DNA of 64,000 nucleotides. Origin: Streptomyces sp. NK08204. GTDB lineage: Bacteria > Actinomycetota > Actinomycetes > Streptomycetales > Streptomycetaceae. The DNA is taken from positions 1-64,000 of the forward strand of contig NZ_JAINVF010000008.1 of assembly GCF_020400585.1 (NCBI RefSeq), in the 5' to 3' direction. This document shows positions 17,920 through 26,317 of the stretch, piece by piece. Position numbers and translations under genes: made by a program. Position 1 is the first letter of the stretch. The number at the start of each line of letters is the position of its first letter. The notes below the pieces were generated by a model. That model ran no database searches. It was given only the letters and a program-made list of their open reading frames with translations, and had not been told where the DNA came from.

Positions 17920-19461
17920 GTGACCGGTCGACCGGACGAGGGCCCGGGTGCGCGGCAGCCGTACGACAGCGACGGCGCGTGGGCGCGGCAGTTGCTCGAC
18001 CAGCTCCGCCCCGCCGGACGTGACCCGGGCCGGGTGGTCGACTGGCTGGCCCGGACCGCCGGCGCGACGGTCTGTCTCCAGGACGCGGACGGCGCCCTGC
18101 TCGCCGGGCAGCGCCTGCCGCTCGATCCCGCCGTGGTCGCCGATGTGGCCGCCGGCCGGATCTCCGCCGCCGCCGTGCAGGACGCCGAACGGCACGTACG
18201 ACTGCTCGGCATACGGCACCGCGAGCCGGGCACGGAGGCGGGCGCGGTGCTGGCCGTGGCCCGCCCGGCCCCCTTCGACCGACAGCTCTCCGAGATCCTG
18301 GGGCACACCGTCCGTGTCCTGGAACTGCTCCTGAGAGAGAGGGAGCTGACGGCCTCCGGGTACCGGCTGCGGCGGGCCGCGGCGGACCTGCGGCTGGCCA
18401 TCCTGCAACTGCTCATGGTGGAGGACACCGTCTCCGCCCGCCGGGTCGCCGCCGGCCTGTGGCCCGGTCTGCTGGCCGAGGACAGCGCGCATGTGTACGT
18501 CGTCGAGGGCTCGCCCGCCGATCGGGACCGGCTCGCCGAGGAGTGCGTGGACGTCACCGAGGGCCAGGCGCTCGTCGTCCGCTGCCCGGCGATGGACGCT
18601 CATGTCATCGTCCTCAGCTCGGCACCGGCGGCGGGGGAGCGGCTGCGCTCGCTCGTCGGGGGGCGGCCCGGCACCTTCCTCGGCGGCAGCCTCCGGCAGA
18701 GCCTCGCCCGGACAGCCACCGGATACGGGCAGGCCGTCAGTGCCCTCGCCGTCGCCCGCTTCCGCCCCGACCAGGCCGCCGTCTACGCCGAACGCACCCA
18801 CCCCGAACGGCTGATGGACCCCAGCGCGCTGCACGCCTGGTCCGCCGACGTGCTGCGCCCGCTGGACGCCCTGCCGCACCACATCCGCGCCGAGCTGCTC
18901 GCCACCACCCGGCTGGGCCTGGAGTTCACCGCCGTCAACGCGGCCAAGGTCCTCGGCGTCAGCCGTAACACCGTCCGCGCCCGTATGGACCGCGTCGCCG
19001 CCCTGCTGGGCGCCGACTTCTCCGTCCTCACCGTCCGTGCCGCCGCCCACCTCGCCCTCAACACCGCCGCGACGGGCGGCCCGTACGACCTCGACGGCAC
19101 GGCCGTGGCCATGCCCGGCCCGGTCCGGCTCGGCGATCTGCTCGGCGGCGCGGAACTGGGCGCGTGGGCCCGGGACCTGCTGGGCCGCCTGGACGGGGAC
19201 GGCCGTGACCTGCGCGGCACGCTGCGCGCCTGGATCGCCGCCGACGCGAACGCCGAACGGGCCGCCGGCGTGCGAGGCGTCCACGCCCAGACCGTCCGGG
19301 AACACACCCGGGCCGCCGAACCCGTACTGGAACGGCAGCTGCTGGCGACCGGTACCGATCTGTACGAGGTCGTCCTGGCCCATCTGGTCGTCGGGGACCT
19401 CCCCACACCCGTGCTCGGCCGGGCAAACCGGAAGCATCCGGACTCACCTGTGCACGGATGA
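17920..19461 (+). CDS. PucR-like transcriptional regulator with two HTH-like segments
   Basis: A 513-residue regulator. The GTG start has AGGAGAGG six bases upstream. The N-terminal half resembles the sensory part of PucR/CdaR proteins (AGATVCLQDADGALLAG). A helix-turn-helix lies at about residues 340-365 (AAKVLGVSRNTVRARMDRV). Unusually, about 110 residues later there is a second PucR-type ending, LRAWIAADANAERAAG then VRGVHAQTVREHTRAAE, at about 440-475. Most PucR proteins have only the C-terminal HTH. Divergent from the Sua5-like gene; the target is unknown. Confidence 0.8.
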   Translation: MTGRPDEGPGARQPYDSDGAWARQLLDQLRPAGRDPGRVVDWLARTAGATVCLQDADGALLAGQRLPLDPAVVADVAAGRISAAAVQDAERHVRLLGIRHREPGTEAGAVLAVARPAPFDRQLSEILGHTVRVLELLLRERELTASGYRLRRAAADLRLAILQLLMVEDTVSARRVAAGLWPGLLAEDSAHVYVVEGSPADRDRLAEECVDVTEGQALVVRCPAMDAHVIVLSSAPAAGERLRSLVGGRPGTFLGGSLRQSLARTATGYGQAVSALAVARFRPDQAAVYAERTHPERLMDPSALHAWSADVLRPLDALPHHIRAELLATTRLGLEFTAVNAAKVLGVSRNTVRARMDRVAALLGADFSVLTVRAAAHLALNTAATGGPYDLDGTAVAMPGPVRLGDLLGGAELGAWARDLLGRLDGDGRDLRGTLRAWIAADANAERAAGVRGVHAQTVREHTRAAEPVLERQLLATGTDLYEVVLAHLVVGDLPTPVLGRANRKHPDSPVHG

Positions 19462-19581
19462 GCCCCGCACGCGTCCGGGCGGGCACCGGTGCGCTACCCC
19501 GTGGTGAGAACCGCCGATAAGTTCAGGAGTGCGCGGGGAGCGACTGGGACGGGGGTCCGGTCGAATCCCCGCGTCCAGCTC

Positions 19582-20814
19582 TCAGGTCCCCAGCCGGACC
19601 GGAATCTCACGCCAGCCGTGGGCGATGAACGACGGAGTGTGCCGCAGCTCCTCGGGCTCGACGGCCGGCCGCAGTCCGGGGAAGCGGGCGAACAGCGCCG
19701 GGAGCGCCGTCAGGGCCTCCAGCCGGGCCAGCGGCGCCCCGACGCAGCGGTGTACGCCGATCCCGAAGGCCAGATGGTCGTCGGTCCCCCGCGCGGCGTC
19801 GAAGCCGGACGCGTCCGGCCCGTAGTGTTCGGGGTCCAGGCCCGCCGCGGCGTACGTCGTGATGATCGCGTCCCCGGCCGGGATCGTCACCTCCCCGACC
19901 GTCAGGTCGTCCACGGCGAACCGCAGCGGCAGCGCGGCGATGGACGGATGCACCCGCAGGGTCTCCTCGACCACCGCGGCCCAGCCGACCGTGCCGGAGC
20001 GCACCGCCGCCAGCTGGGCCGGGTCCGTCAGCAGGGCCACGATCGCGTTGCCGATGAGATTGACCGTGGTCTCGAATCCGGCACCGACGATCAGGAGCAG
20101 CGTGTGCAGCAGCTCCTCGTCCGAGAGCCGGTCGCCGGCCTCGTCCCGGACCCGGATCAGCTCCGTGGTGATGTCGTCGCCCGGGTCCGCACGCCGGTGC
20201 TCGATCAGCGCGCCGAGCACCGTGCCGATCCGCTGCTGCACGGACGCCGCCTGCTCGGGACTCTGGTCGGAGGTGTCCATGATGTCGGCGACGAGCCGCG
20301 CGGCGTCCGGCCGTAACGCGACCGGGACACCGAGCAGGTCGCAGATCATGCGCATCGGCAGCGGATGCGCGAACTGCGCCCGCAGGTCGACGACGCGCCC
20401 GCCGGCACCCTGCGCCGCCAGCGTGTCCAGCAGTTCGGCCGTCAGGGCCGCCACGCGCGGGCCCATCGCCTCGGTGCGCCGGTGGGTGAAGCTCGGCGCC
20501 ACCAGCCTGCGCAGCCGGGCGTGCTCCGTGCCGTACGCGGAGAGCATGTTGACCACGCCCACCCAGGTCACGATCCAGCTCCAGGACGGGTGCCGGCCGA
20601 TCTGCGGCCACAGCCGCCAGTGCCGGCGTGCGTCCTTGCTGACCCGGGCATCGAGGATCAGTTCCCGGAGGGTGTGGTGACCGGTGGGCGCCCAGGCGGG
20701 GATGCCGCCGGGCAGTTCCACGGGCACGACCGCGCCGAGGGCGCGCAGCCGGGCGCTCTCCGCGACGATGTCGGTACCGAAGGGGTCGAGGGCGATGCGG
20801 TCGTGGCGGGTCAC
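19582..20814 (-). CDS. Cytochrome P450
   Basis: A 410-residue soluble bacterial P450 monooxygenase. Visible hallmarks: I-helix oxygen-binding [10 protein letters not shown]-helix ExxR motif EETLRVHPS, and the haem-binding loop [16 protein letters not shown] with Cys357 as iron ligand. The GTG start at 20814 has a strong AGGAGG seven bases upstream; longer versions lack one. No ferredoxin or ferredoxin reductase gene is adjacent, so it must use redox partners encoded elsewhere. Substrate unknown; it may serve specialised metabolism but is 32 kb from the NRPS genes. Confidence 0.95.
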   Translation of the reverse strand: MTRHDRIALDPFGTDIVAESARLRALGAVVPVELPGGIPAWAPTGHHTLRELILDARVSKDARRHWRLWPQIGRHPSWSWIVTWVGVVNMLSAYGTEHARLRRLVAPSFTHRRTEAMGPRVAALTAELLDTLAAQGAGGRVVDLRAQFAHPLPMRMICDLLGVPVALRPDAARLVADIMDTSDQSPEQAASVQQRIGTVLGALIEHRRADPGDDITTELIRVRDEAGDRLSDEELLHTLLLIVGAGFETTVNLIGNAIVALLTDPAQLAAVRSGTVGWAAVVEETLRVHPSIAALPLRFAVDDLTVGEVTIPAGDAIITTYAAAGLDPEHYGPDASGFDAARGTDDHLAFGIGVHRCVGAPLARLEALTALPALFARFPGLRPAVEPEELRHTPSFIAHGWREIPVRLGT

Positions 20815-21252
20815 GGCGGGCCTCCTGGGTAAGCGCTCTCGCGAGGCGGTCGCTGTCCCAGTACACATCGTGATCGCATGACGACATACAGTGAACATCT
20901 GTCCGGGCTCGAATCCGGCCGCGTCCGTGCCCCGCCGGTCAGCGCCCTCATGGCCCGGCAGCGAGCCGTCGCGGCCGGTCCGGGCGTGGACGTCGAAGAT
21001 CCCCCGGCCCCTACCGTGCGCCCGGGGCCGGGGCCGCCGCCGGCGCCGGCGGCACGGCCGGCCGCTGCCTCCGCATCGCGGGGTGATGTCCGCCGCCCGT
21101 CCGGGAACCGGGCCGTGGCGACCGTGCGCCCCCGGACGTGCAGGTCCCGCGGTGTCGGGATCACCGCGAGCGGCCAACTGCTGGGGCGTGAAGCCGCGCG
21201 AGCGGGCCTGGCCGGTCGCGGACGCAGCGGGGTGTCCGATACCGGCCGCAGG
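20815..21252. other. Non-coding region between P450 and PP2C phosphatase genes
   Basis: About 440 bases, extremely GC-rich at 21010-21070. A less GC-rich patch at 20865-20905 just upstream of the P450 ribosome site is the likely P450 promoter area. No gene, RNA or terminator was recognised. Confidence 0.4.
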
Positions 21253-22350
21253 TCAGGGGGGTGACAGCACCAGCATGGTCACGTCGTCGCGCACGTCGCA
21301 GTGCCGCACCAGCTCGGCCCACACCTCGCGGGGCAGCGCGGCCGGGTCGGGGGCCGTACCGGACAGGGCGGCCAGCCGCTCGGTCAGCGGATAGAACGCG
21401 TCGTCCGCGTCGCGCGCCTCCCACACCCCGTCGGAGGCCAGGAACAGCACGTCACCCGGGTCCAGCGACAGCGTGACCCCCTTGGGCGGGTCCGCCCCGA
21501 CCAGGCCGACGCCTAGTGGCACCCCCGGGGTCACCGCGACCTCCCGGGCGCGCCCCTCGCGCAGCAGCACGGGCGCGGGATGACCGCAGGTCACCACCCG
21601 CACCGCGCCCGCGTCGGCGGAGAACTCCAGCAGCACCGCCGTCGCGAACAGCTCCGCGTACCGCACCCGCGTCGAGTCCGTCGCCAGCCTGCGGTCCATC
21701 CGGGCCGCGACCGACTCCAGGTCCGGCTGGTCGAGCGCCGCCTCCCGGAACGCCCCCAGCAGCGACACGACCGTCCCCACCGCCGCCAGCCCGTGCCCCT
21801 GCACGTCGCCCATCACCGCCCGGACGCCGTAGGGCCCCTCCCGTACGTCGAAGAAGTCCCCGCCGACCAGCGTGCCGTCCTGCGCGGCCCGGTACAGGCC
21901 CACGCATCCGATGCGCCCGACCCGGTCCGGCAGGGGCGGCAGCACGGCCCGCTGCACCGCCTCGGCGATACTGCGTTCCGCGACGAGCTGGGCGTCCCGG
22001 TGACTGCGCACGTACGACACGAACACACTCAGGGCCGCGACGAAGAGGATGGTCAGCAGGTCGGTGTTGCCGGGCCGGTTGAGATGCGCGGCCGGCAGGT
22101 TCAGCAGGATCACGACCAGCAGCCCGAGAACACCCGTGGCCAGCGGCCCGTACGACAGCACGGCCAGCGGGGGGATCGCGCCCAGCACGAACCCGATGTC
22201 GCGCGCGTCGGGAGTGGCCGTCGTGGCACCGGCCACGCCCACGAGCAGCAGGACGGGCAGCACACGCACCCAGCCCGGCGGCGGCGCACCCCGCAACCAG
22301 CCGCGGTCCTCCTCGTGCCGACGTGACGCCCTGCCGCGCTGCGACCTCAC
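21253..22350 (-). CDS. Membrane-anchored PP2C (SpoIIE-type) phosphatase
   Basis: A 365-residue protein. Residues 25-115 hold about four hydrophobic segments (VRVLPVLLLVGVAGA, LLTILFVAALSVFVSYV). A linker helix (AERSIAEAVQRAVLPPLP) follows, then a PPM-type serine phosphatase domain with metal-binding GGDFFDV and MGDVQGHG, and DVLFLASDGVWEARDADD near the end. Such phosphatases act on phosphorylated anti-anti-sigma factors to switch on SigB-type sigma factors; the sigma factor at 5248 is a conceivable but distant target. A GNAT gene with a leader peptide is divergent. Confidence 0.9.
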   Translation of the reverse strand: MRSQRGRASRRHEEDRGWLRGAPPPGWVRVLPVLLLVGVAGATTATPDARDIGFVLGAIPPLAVLSYGPLATGVLGLLVVILLNLPAAHLNRPGNTDLLTILFVAALSVFVSYVRSHRDAQLVAERSIAEAVQRAVLPPLPDRVGRIGCVGLYRAAQDGTLVGGDFFDVREGPYGVRAVMGDVQGHGLAAVGTVVSLLGAFREAALDQPDLESVAARMDRRLATDSTRVRYAELFATAVLLEFSADAGAVRVVTCGHPAPVLLREGRAREVAVTPGVPLGVGLVGADPPKGVTLSLDPGDVLFLASDGVWEARDADDAFYPLTERLAALSGTAPDPAALPREVWAELVRHCDVRDDVTMLVLSPP

Positions 22351-22457
22351 ACGCCCACGTTACGCCGCGGTCCGCAAAAGCGGTGGACGCGGCAGCGGCC
22401 GTCCGCCTAGCCTGTGGGCACCACGCCCGAGACGGACGGAAGAAGGAGGCGAGCGTC

Positions 22458-22514
22458 ATGTTCACACCCATCCTGCGCTCCCCCCTCCCCGTCGCGTGGG
22501 CGTGTCACGTCTGA
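22458..22514 (+). CDS. Candidate 18-residue leader peptide
   Basis: An ATG with a strong AAGGAGG eight bases upstream opens MFTPILRSPLPVAWACHV and stops 39 bases before the TTG of the GNAT gene. A GGAGCGCTCC palindrome follows the stop (22519-22528) and its GCTCC arm could pair with the GGAG of the next ribosome site (CCGGAGGATT). This resembles a translational leader, but no biochemical precedent for this sequence is known to me. Confidence 0.4.
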   Translation: MFTPILRSPLPVAWACHV

Positions 22515-22553
22515 CCGGGAGCGCTCCACGTAGCACGGATCCCGGAGGATTCC

Positions 22554-23462
22554 TTGACCGCTGTGGTCATCCGCACGCTCGACGAGAGCAGTGCACACCT
22601 GTTCGACACCCTGCCCGACCCGCTCGGCTTCGGTGACCGCCACCGCACCACCCGTTACCGCCCCGACTGGCGGCGCATCGCCGTGCGTGACGGCCGGGTC
22701 GTGGCCCGGGCCGCCTGGTGGGCGAGGCCGGAGGACCCCGAGCCTCTCCTGATCAACTGGTTCGACGTGGCCGACGGCGAGGCCGACGCCGGGGCCGAAC
22801 TCCTGCGGACCGCGCCCTGGCAGGTCGACGAACTCGAACTCGACCTGCCCGTCGGCTGGCGCGACACCCCGCATCTGCGAGCCGCCGCCGACGTGCGCAC
22901 GGCCGCCGCGCGCAGGGCCGGATACGAGCCGCTGGTGGACCGCTTCCTCTACCGCTGGACCCGGGACCGGGGCCTGCCCGAGCGCCCCGGACGCCTCGTC
23001 TTCTCCCCCGAACCGGACGACCGGGTGTTCTTCGACGCCCTGCGCCGCATCCACTCCGTCACCCTCGACGCCCACGCCCTCCGGGCCATCGCACAGGGCG
23101 GGGTGGACCAGGCGGCCCAGGAGGAGCTGGACATCTTCCGGTGGTTCCCGTCACCGCGCGAGTGGTGGCAGATCGCGCGCACACCCGAGGGTGACCTGGC
23201 CGGCATCCACATTCCCGCGCGCAACCCGGCCGGGCCCTGCGTCGGCTTCATCGGCGTCCTGCCGGAGCACCGCGGCCACGGATACGCCTACGACCTGCTC
23301 GCCGAGTGCACCCACTTCCTGGCCGAACAGGGCGCCGAGTTCATCGCGGGCGGCACCGACCAGGGCAACTTCCCGATGGCCGCGCACTTCACCGAGGCCG
23401 GTTACCCGGTCGTGCGGGAACGCCGCAGCTTCTGGGCGGACCGGGTGCCCGACGCCGGGTGA
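22554..23462 (+). CDS. GNAT-family acetyltransferase, TTG start
   Basis: A 302-residue protein starting TTG behind CGGAGGATTCC. The C-terminal third is a GNAT domain: LAGIHIPARNPAGPCVGFIG, then VLPEHRGHGYAYDLLAECTH (acetyl-CoA loop) and GGTDQGNFPMAAHFTEAGY. The N-terminal part is a long extension that may form a second, degenerate GNAT lobe, as in MshD-like double-GNAT enzymes. Acceptor unknown. Its expression may depend on the short leader frame at 22458. Confidence 0.85.
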   Translation: MTAVVIRTLDESSAHLFDTLPDPLGFGDRHRTTRYRPDWRRIAVRDGRVVARAAWWARPEDPEPLLINWFDVADGEADAGAELLRTAPWQVDELELDLPVGWRDTPHLRAAADVRTAAARRAGYEPLVDRFLYRWTRDRGLPERPGRLVFSPEPDDRVFFDALRRIHSVTLDAHALRAIAQGGVDQAAQEELDIFRWFPSPREWWQIARTPEGDLAGIHIPARNPAGPCVGFIGVLPEHRGHGYAYDLLAECTHFLAEQGAEFIAGGTDQGNFPMAAHFTEAGYPVVRERRSFWADRVPDAG

Positions 23463-23490
23463 CGTGCGAGCCGGGCGGGGGCGGGGGCGT

Positions 23491-24408
23491 TCACGGCCGG
23501 ACCCGGCCGTCGGCCGCGCCCCCGGCCCCGCCGCCGTTCAGCCGGGCCTCCGCCGTCGCCAGGATCTCGGTGACGCGGAGGCCGAAGGCCGCGTCGCAGG
23601 CGTGCGGGCGGCCCGTGGCGGCTGCGGCCAGGAGGGCGTCCGTGGCACGGGCGAGAGCGGCGACCGCGCTCTCGGAGCTGCTCGGCAGGAGGGTCACCCC
23701 CGACTCGCCGCGCAGTTCGACCTGCGCCCCGGCCGCCGCCGCGGGGGCGCTCAAGCTCAGTGTCAGCGTGCTCGACGCGCCGGCGGTGTGGTCGAGGACC
23801 AGGTGCACGGTGTCCGCCGGTCCGTGCACCGCCGCCACCACCTGGCGTACGTCACCGAGGACCGGCAGCAGCACGGACAGGGCGTGCGGGCCCACGTCCC
23901 ACAGCGCGCCCTTCTCCCGCCGCCACGGCGAGGCGGCGAACGGACTGTCGCCCGTGAACACTGCGCCCAGCCACTGCGCCTGCGCTGTGAACCAGCCTCC
24001 CCGGCAAGCCTGTTCGGCCATCCAGGCCTCCGGTTCCCGCTGGAAGCGTGTGGTGAAGAACACCACCGACGCCACCCCGGTGCGCTCCACCGCCTGCACC
24101 ACCGCCCGGGCCTCGGCGACCCCCAGCGCCAGGGGCTTGTCCAGCAGCAGATGACGGCCCGCCCTCGCCGCCCGCACCGCCAACTCCGCCTGCACGGACG
24201 GCGGGAGCGCCACTGCCACCGCGTCGACGTCGGCCAGCAGGGCATCCACCTCGCCGTACGCCCGCACGCCGTACCGCCCGGCCAGCGCGGTCGCCGCATC
24301 CGCCCGGCGACCCCACACCCCCGCGAAGTCCAGGCCGGGGTGCCCGGCGAGCGCGGGGGCGTAGGCCGCACGCGCCCACGGGCCCGTGCCCAGCAGTCCG
24401 ATCCGCAT
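23491..24408 (-). CDS. Gfo/Idh/MocA-family oxidoreductase
   Basis: A 305-residue NAD(P)-dependent sugar or cyclitol dehydrogenase-like protein. The Rossmann motif LLGTGPWARAAYAPAL is at the N-terminus, AVALPPSVQAELAVRAARAG and LLLDKPLALGVAEARAV follow, the last holding the family EKP-type lysine (here DKP). The ATG at 24408 has GGGGAAGGA upstream. It follows tgmB on the same strand, separated by 134 bases that contain a 9-bp repeat array, so cotranscription with the graspetide genes is possible but unproven. Known TgmA/TgmB loci usually have a methyltransferase, not this enzyme. Confidence 0.88.
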   Translation of the reverse strand: MRIGLLGTGPWARAAYAPALAGHPGLDFAGVWGRRADAATALAGRYGVRAYGEVDALLADVDAVAVALPPSVQAELAVRAARAGRHLLLDKPLALGVAEARAVVQAVERTGVASVVFFTTRFQREPEAWMAEQACRGGWFTAQAQWLGAVFTGDSPFAASPWRREKGALWDVGPHALSVLLPVLGDVRQVVAAVHGPADTVHLVLDHTAGASSTLTLSLSAPAAAAGAQVELRGESGVTLLPSSSESAVAALARATDALLAAAATGRPHACDAAFGLRVTEILATAEARLNGGGAGGAADGRVRP

Positions 24409-24450
24409 GCCGCCGTCCTTCCCCGGGGCCGTTGTCCGCTCCCTCGGCCC

Positions 24451-24531
24451 CCCCGGCCTCCCCGGCCTCCCCGGCCTCCCCGGCCTCCCCGGCCTCCCCG
24501 GCCTCCCCGGCTGCCCCGGCTGCCCCGGCTC
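24451..24531. repeat. Nine-copy 9-bp tandem repeat upstream of the oxidoreductase
   Basis: Six copies of CCCCGGCCT (24451-24504) are followed by two of CCCCGGCTG and one CCCCGGCTC. Read on the minus strand each unit gives GGGGAGG-like, ribosome-site-like cores. The array is non-coding, between the tgmB stop and the oxidoreductase start, and of a kind prone to slippage. Confidence 0.95.
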
Positions 24532-24542
24532 CGTCATCTCGG

Positions 24543-25526
24543 TCAAGAGGCCGCGCTCCGGTTGGCGTCGGCGCCCGCGCCGCCCTGGTCCCCGTCCCGG
24601 GCCAGCCAGTCGGCGATGGTCGCGGCGATCGGCTGGCCGGTGTCCATCTCGACGAAACCGAACTGGCCCGACTGGTTGCACTCCAGGAACCACCAGATCC
24701 CGTCGGTGTCCTCCGCGAAGTCGAACGCGCCGTAGGACAGTTCGGCACCCCTCATGTACCGCAGGACACCCTCGGCGACACGGGGAGGCACCTCGGCCGG
24801 AAGCCAGGGGGAGCCCGACCGGGCGAAACGGACGTCCACCTCGTCGGAGCCGGCGTCCGGGTCGGCGGGCTTGCGCGCGGCGAGCAGGGCGTCGCCGACG
24901 ACGGTGAGCCGGATGTCGGCCCGCTTCACGACGCGCCGCTGCAGCAGGGTCGGGCCGTAGGCGACCGCGGCGAAGTCGGTGTCCGGCGCGACCCGGCTGG
25001 TCGGCACCGCCCGCGGCGGTTCCTGCGGGTGCGCGCCGGACACGGGCTTGACCACCAGGTCCGGAAAGCGTTGCGCGAACTCCCGGGCCGCCTGCGGGAA
25101 GGTCGTGATGAGCGTGGCCGGCACGGGGAGTCCGCTGCGCTGCGCCAGGTGCAGCTGCCAGGGCTTGTGGCGGGCACGCCGGGCGGCGTCCGGATGGTTC
25201 ATCCAGCGCGCGTCCGTCCAGCGCAGCATGCCGTACAGCGCCTGCGCCGACTCCTCGGTCAGCCAGGCCGACGGCTGTGCGGCGCGGGCGGCCGGGTCGC
25301 CGGGCCTGCGCACCCAGATGGAGCGCAGGCCGTTCATGCCCACCAGGCGCCCGCCGACGGACAGGTGTCCACGGCAGGCGCCCTGCACGTACTCGCCCGA
25401 CAGCGCCACCCCGTTGGTGAGGTCGGCGGGGTTCAGGCGGACCACGGGCACGCCGGTCCCGGTCAGCCGGAGGACCACCATGTCCGCTGTCACGTCTTCT
25501 TCACTGGTCAGGATGAGCACGGTCAT
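24543..25526 (-). CDS. tgmB: ATP-grasp peptide maturase (graspetide ligase) TgmB
   Basis: A 327-residue ATP-grasp ligase of the RiPP maturase family (SAV_5884 type). These enzymes phosphorylate Asp/Glu side chains of a precursor peptide and join them to Ser/Thr/Lys to give ester- or amide-bridged graspetides. Seen here: N-terminal MTVLILTSEEDVTADMVVLRL, SIWVRRPGDP, the ATP-grasp stretch DLVVKPVSGAHPQEP, the arginine-rich QRRVVKRADIRLTVVGD, and the metal-binding WFLECNQSGQFGFVE near the C-terminus. The precursor gene tgmA ends 18 bases upstream of its start, so the two form an operon. Confidence 0.9.
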   Translation of the reverse strand: MTVLILTSEEDVTADMVVLRLTGTGVPVVRLNPADLTNGVALSGEYVQGACRGHLSVGGRLVGMNGLRSIWVRRPGDPAARAAQPSAWLTEESAQALYGMLRWTDARWMNHPDAARRARHKPWQLHLAQRSGLPVPATLITTFPQAAREFAQRFPDLVVKPVSGAHPQEPPRAVPTSRVAPDTDFAAVAYGPTLLQRRVVKRADIRLTVVGDALLAARKPADPDAGSDEVDVRFARSGSPWLPAEVPPRVAEGVLRYMRGAELSYGAFDFAEDTDGIWWFLECNQSGQFGFVEMDTGQPIAATIADWLARDGDQGGAGADANRSAAS

Positions 25527-25544
25527 CTGCTGTCGGCCCGTTGC

Positions 25545-25736
25545 TCAGTCGTCGAAGTGCGTCTTGGAGCCGGCGGTCGAGGTCGTCGTGCCCAGTGCTC
25601 TCAAGGTCGCGTGGTCGGTGGCCGCGATCCGCCCGTCCGGGAGGACGTTCAACTGCAGTCCGGAGTCATACGCGTACGGAGTGGTGACGTCCAACTGCAC
25701 AGCGGGCCGCGCGTAGTTGAGCGTGAACGGTTGCAT
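25545..25736 (-). CDS. tgmA: Graspetide precursor peptide TgmA
   Basis: A 63-residue precursor of the ATP-grasp-target RiPP family. The N-terminal leader MQPFTLNYARPA and the central VTTPYAYDSGLQLNVLPDGR match the conserved leader of TgmA peptides that docks the ligase. The C-terminal core is TTTSTAGSKTHFDD, giving Thr/Ser/Lys donors and two terminal Asp acceptors for omega-ester or amide links. AGGGAGAG precedes the ATG. No export or protease gene is adjacent. The linkage pattern is unknown. Confidence 0.88.
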   Translation of the reverse strand: MQPFTLNYARPAVQLDVTTPYAYDSGLQLNVLPDGRIAATDHATLRALGTTTSTAGSKTHFDD

Positions 25737-25764
25737 GGGCTCTCCCTGATTCGGTTTTCACGTC

Positions 25765-25770
25765 CTTATA
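25765..25770 (-). promoter_or_regulatory. Putative -10 box for the tgmAB operon
   Basis: On the minus strand TATAAG lies about 29 bases before the tgmA ATG in a conspicuously AT-rich patch (25740-25800). No good -35 hexamer is seen at 17-18 bases, so an activator may be needed. Confidence 0.35.
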
Positions 25771-25874
25771 CGAATCGAACGAGTGGTTGGTTTCCTTACG
25801 CTCCGTGATCGGCGTCCGAGAGCGTGCCAAGAAGGTCGTGTGGAGAGGGTAAGGAGAAGGTGCCGGAACAAGGA

Positions 25875-25891
25875 AACAACGAAACGTTGTT
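25875..25891. promoter_or_regulatory. Palindromic operator candidate AACAACG-AAA-CGTTGTT
   Basis: Perfect seven-base arms with a three-base spacer, AT-rich in a GC-rich genome. It overlaps the presumed -35 hexamer TTGTTC of the rightward gene at 25921 and lies 139 bases upstream of tgmA, so one repressor could act on both directions. Confidence 0.55.
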
Positions 25892-25914
25892 CTGTTGGCG
25901 CGCCGGGATAGCAT
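25887..25914 (+). promoter_or_regulatory. Putative promoter of a leaderless transcript for the 25921 gene
   Basis: TTGTTC (25887-25892), a 16-base spacer and TAGCAT (25909-25914). Only six bases separate the -10 hexamer from the ATG, and there is no ribosome site, so the message would begin at or next to the ATG. Confidence 0.45.
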
Positions 25915-25920
25915 GCGCAC

Positions 25921-26307
25921 ATGGCACATGACACCCGCGAGACGGCCCGGCTCAGGCTCGCCGCCCTCACGGCCCGACCAGCTGCCGGCGGCGCCCCGGC
26001 GTACCGGCTCGCCGAGGACGCGGCGCTCCTCGGCCGGCTGCTGGCGGTGACCGGGCGGGTGTGGGCCGACGCCGAGGATGTGCCGGAGATCACTGTGGGC
26101 GACATCGGTGCGGCCCTGAGTCTCTTCGACGGGCTGCGGCTCCAAGTGGACCGGCTGGAGAGCCAGGTGGTGATGGAGGCGCGGCGCCGCGGCATGGACT
26201 GGCGGCAGATCGCCCAGCACCAGGGGCTGAACTCCTCCCAGGCCGCCTCCCAGCGGCACCAGCGGCTGACGACCCGGCTGGAAGAGATCCGCCAGGGCGT
26301 CAGGTAG
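25921..26307 (+). CDS. Small HTH-like protein next to tap
   Basis: A 128-residue protein. The C-terminal half, MDWRQIAQHQGLNSSQAASQR followed by HQRLTTRLEE, has the spacing of a helix-turn-helix used by sigma-like or DNA-binding regulators. The N-terminal half is helical (LSLFDGLRLQVDRLESQVVMEARRRG) and may dimerise. No named family recognised. It has no ribosome site, consistent with a leaderless message, and a palindrome overlaps its promoter, suggesting self-regulation. The tap homologue begins ten bases after its stop, so the two form a probable operon. Confidence 0.65.
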   Translation: MAHDTRETARLRLAALTARPAAGGAPAYRLAEDAALLGRLLAVTGRVWADAEDVPEITVGDIGAALSLFDGLRLQVDRLESQVVMEARRRGMDWRQIAQHQGLNSSQAASQRHQRLTTRLEEIRQGVR

Positions 26308-26317
26308 AAAGACGAGT

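Noticed and set aside
20878..21264. Possible gene between P450 and phosphatase
   Set aside because: Low-complexity Arg/Pro/Ala reading with no ribosome site or family; overlaps the end of the phosphatase gene.
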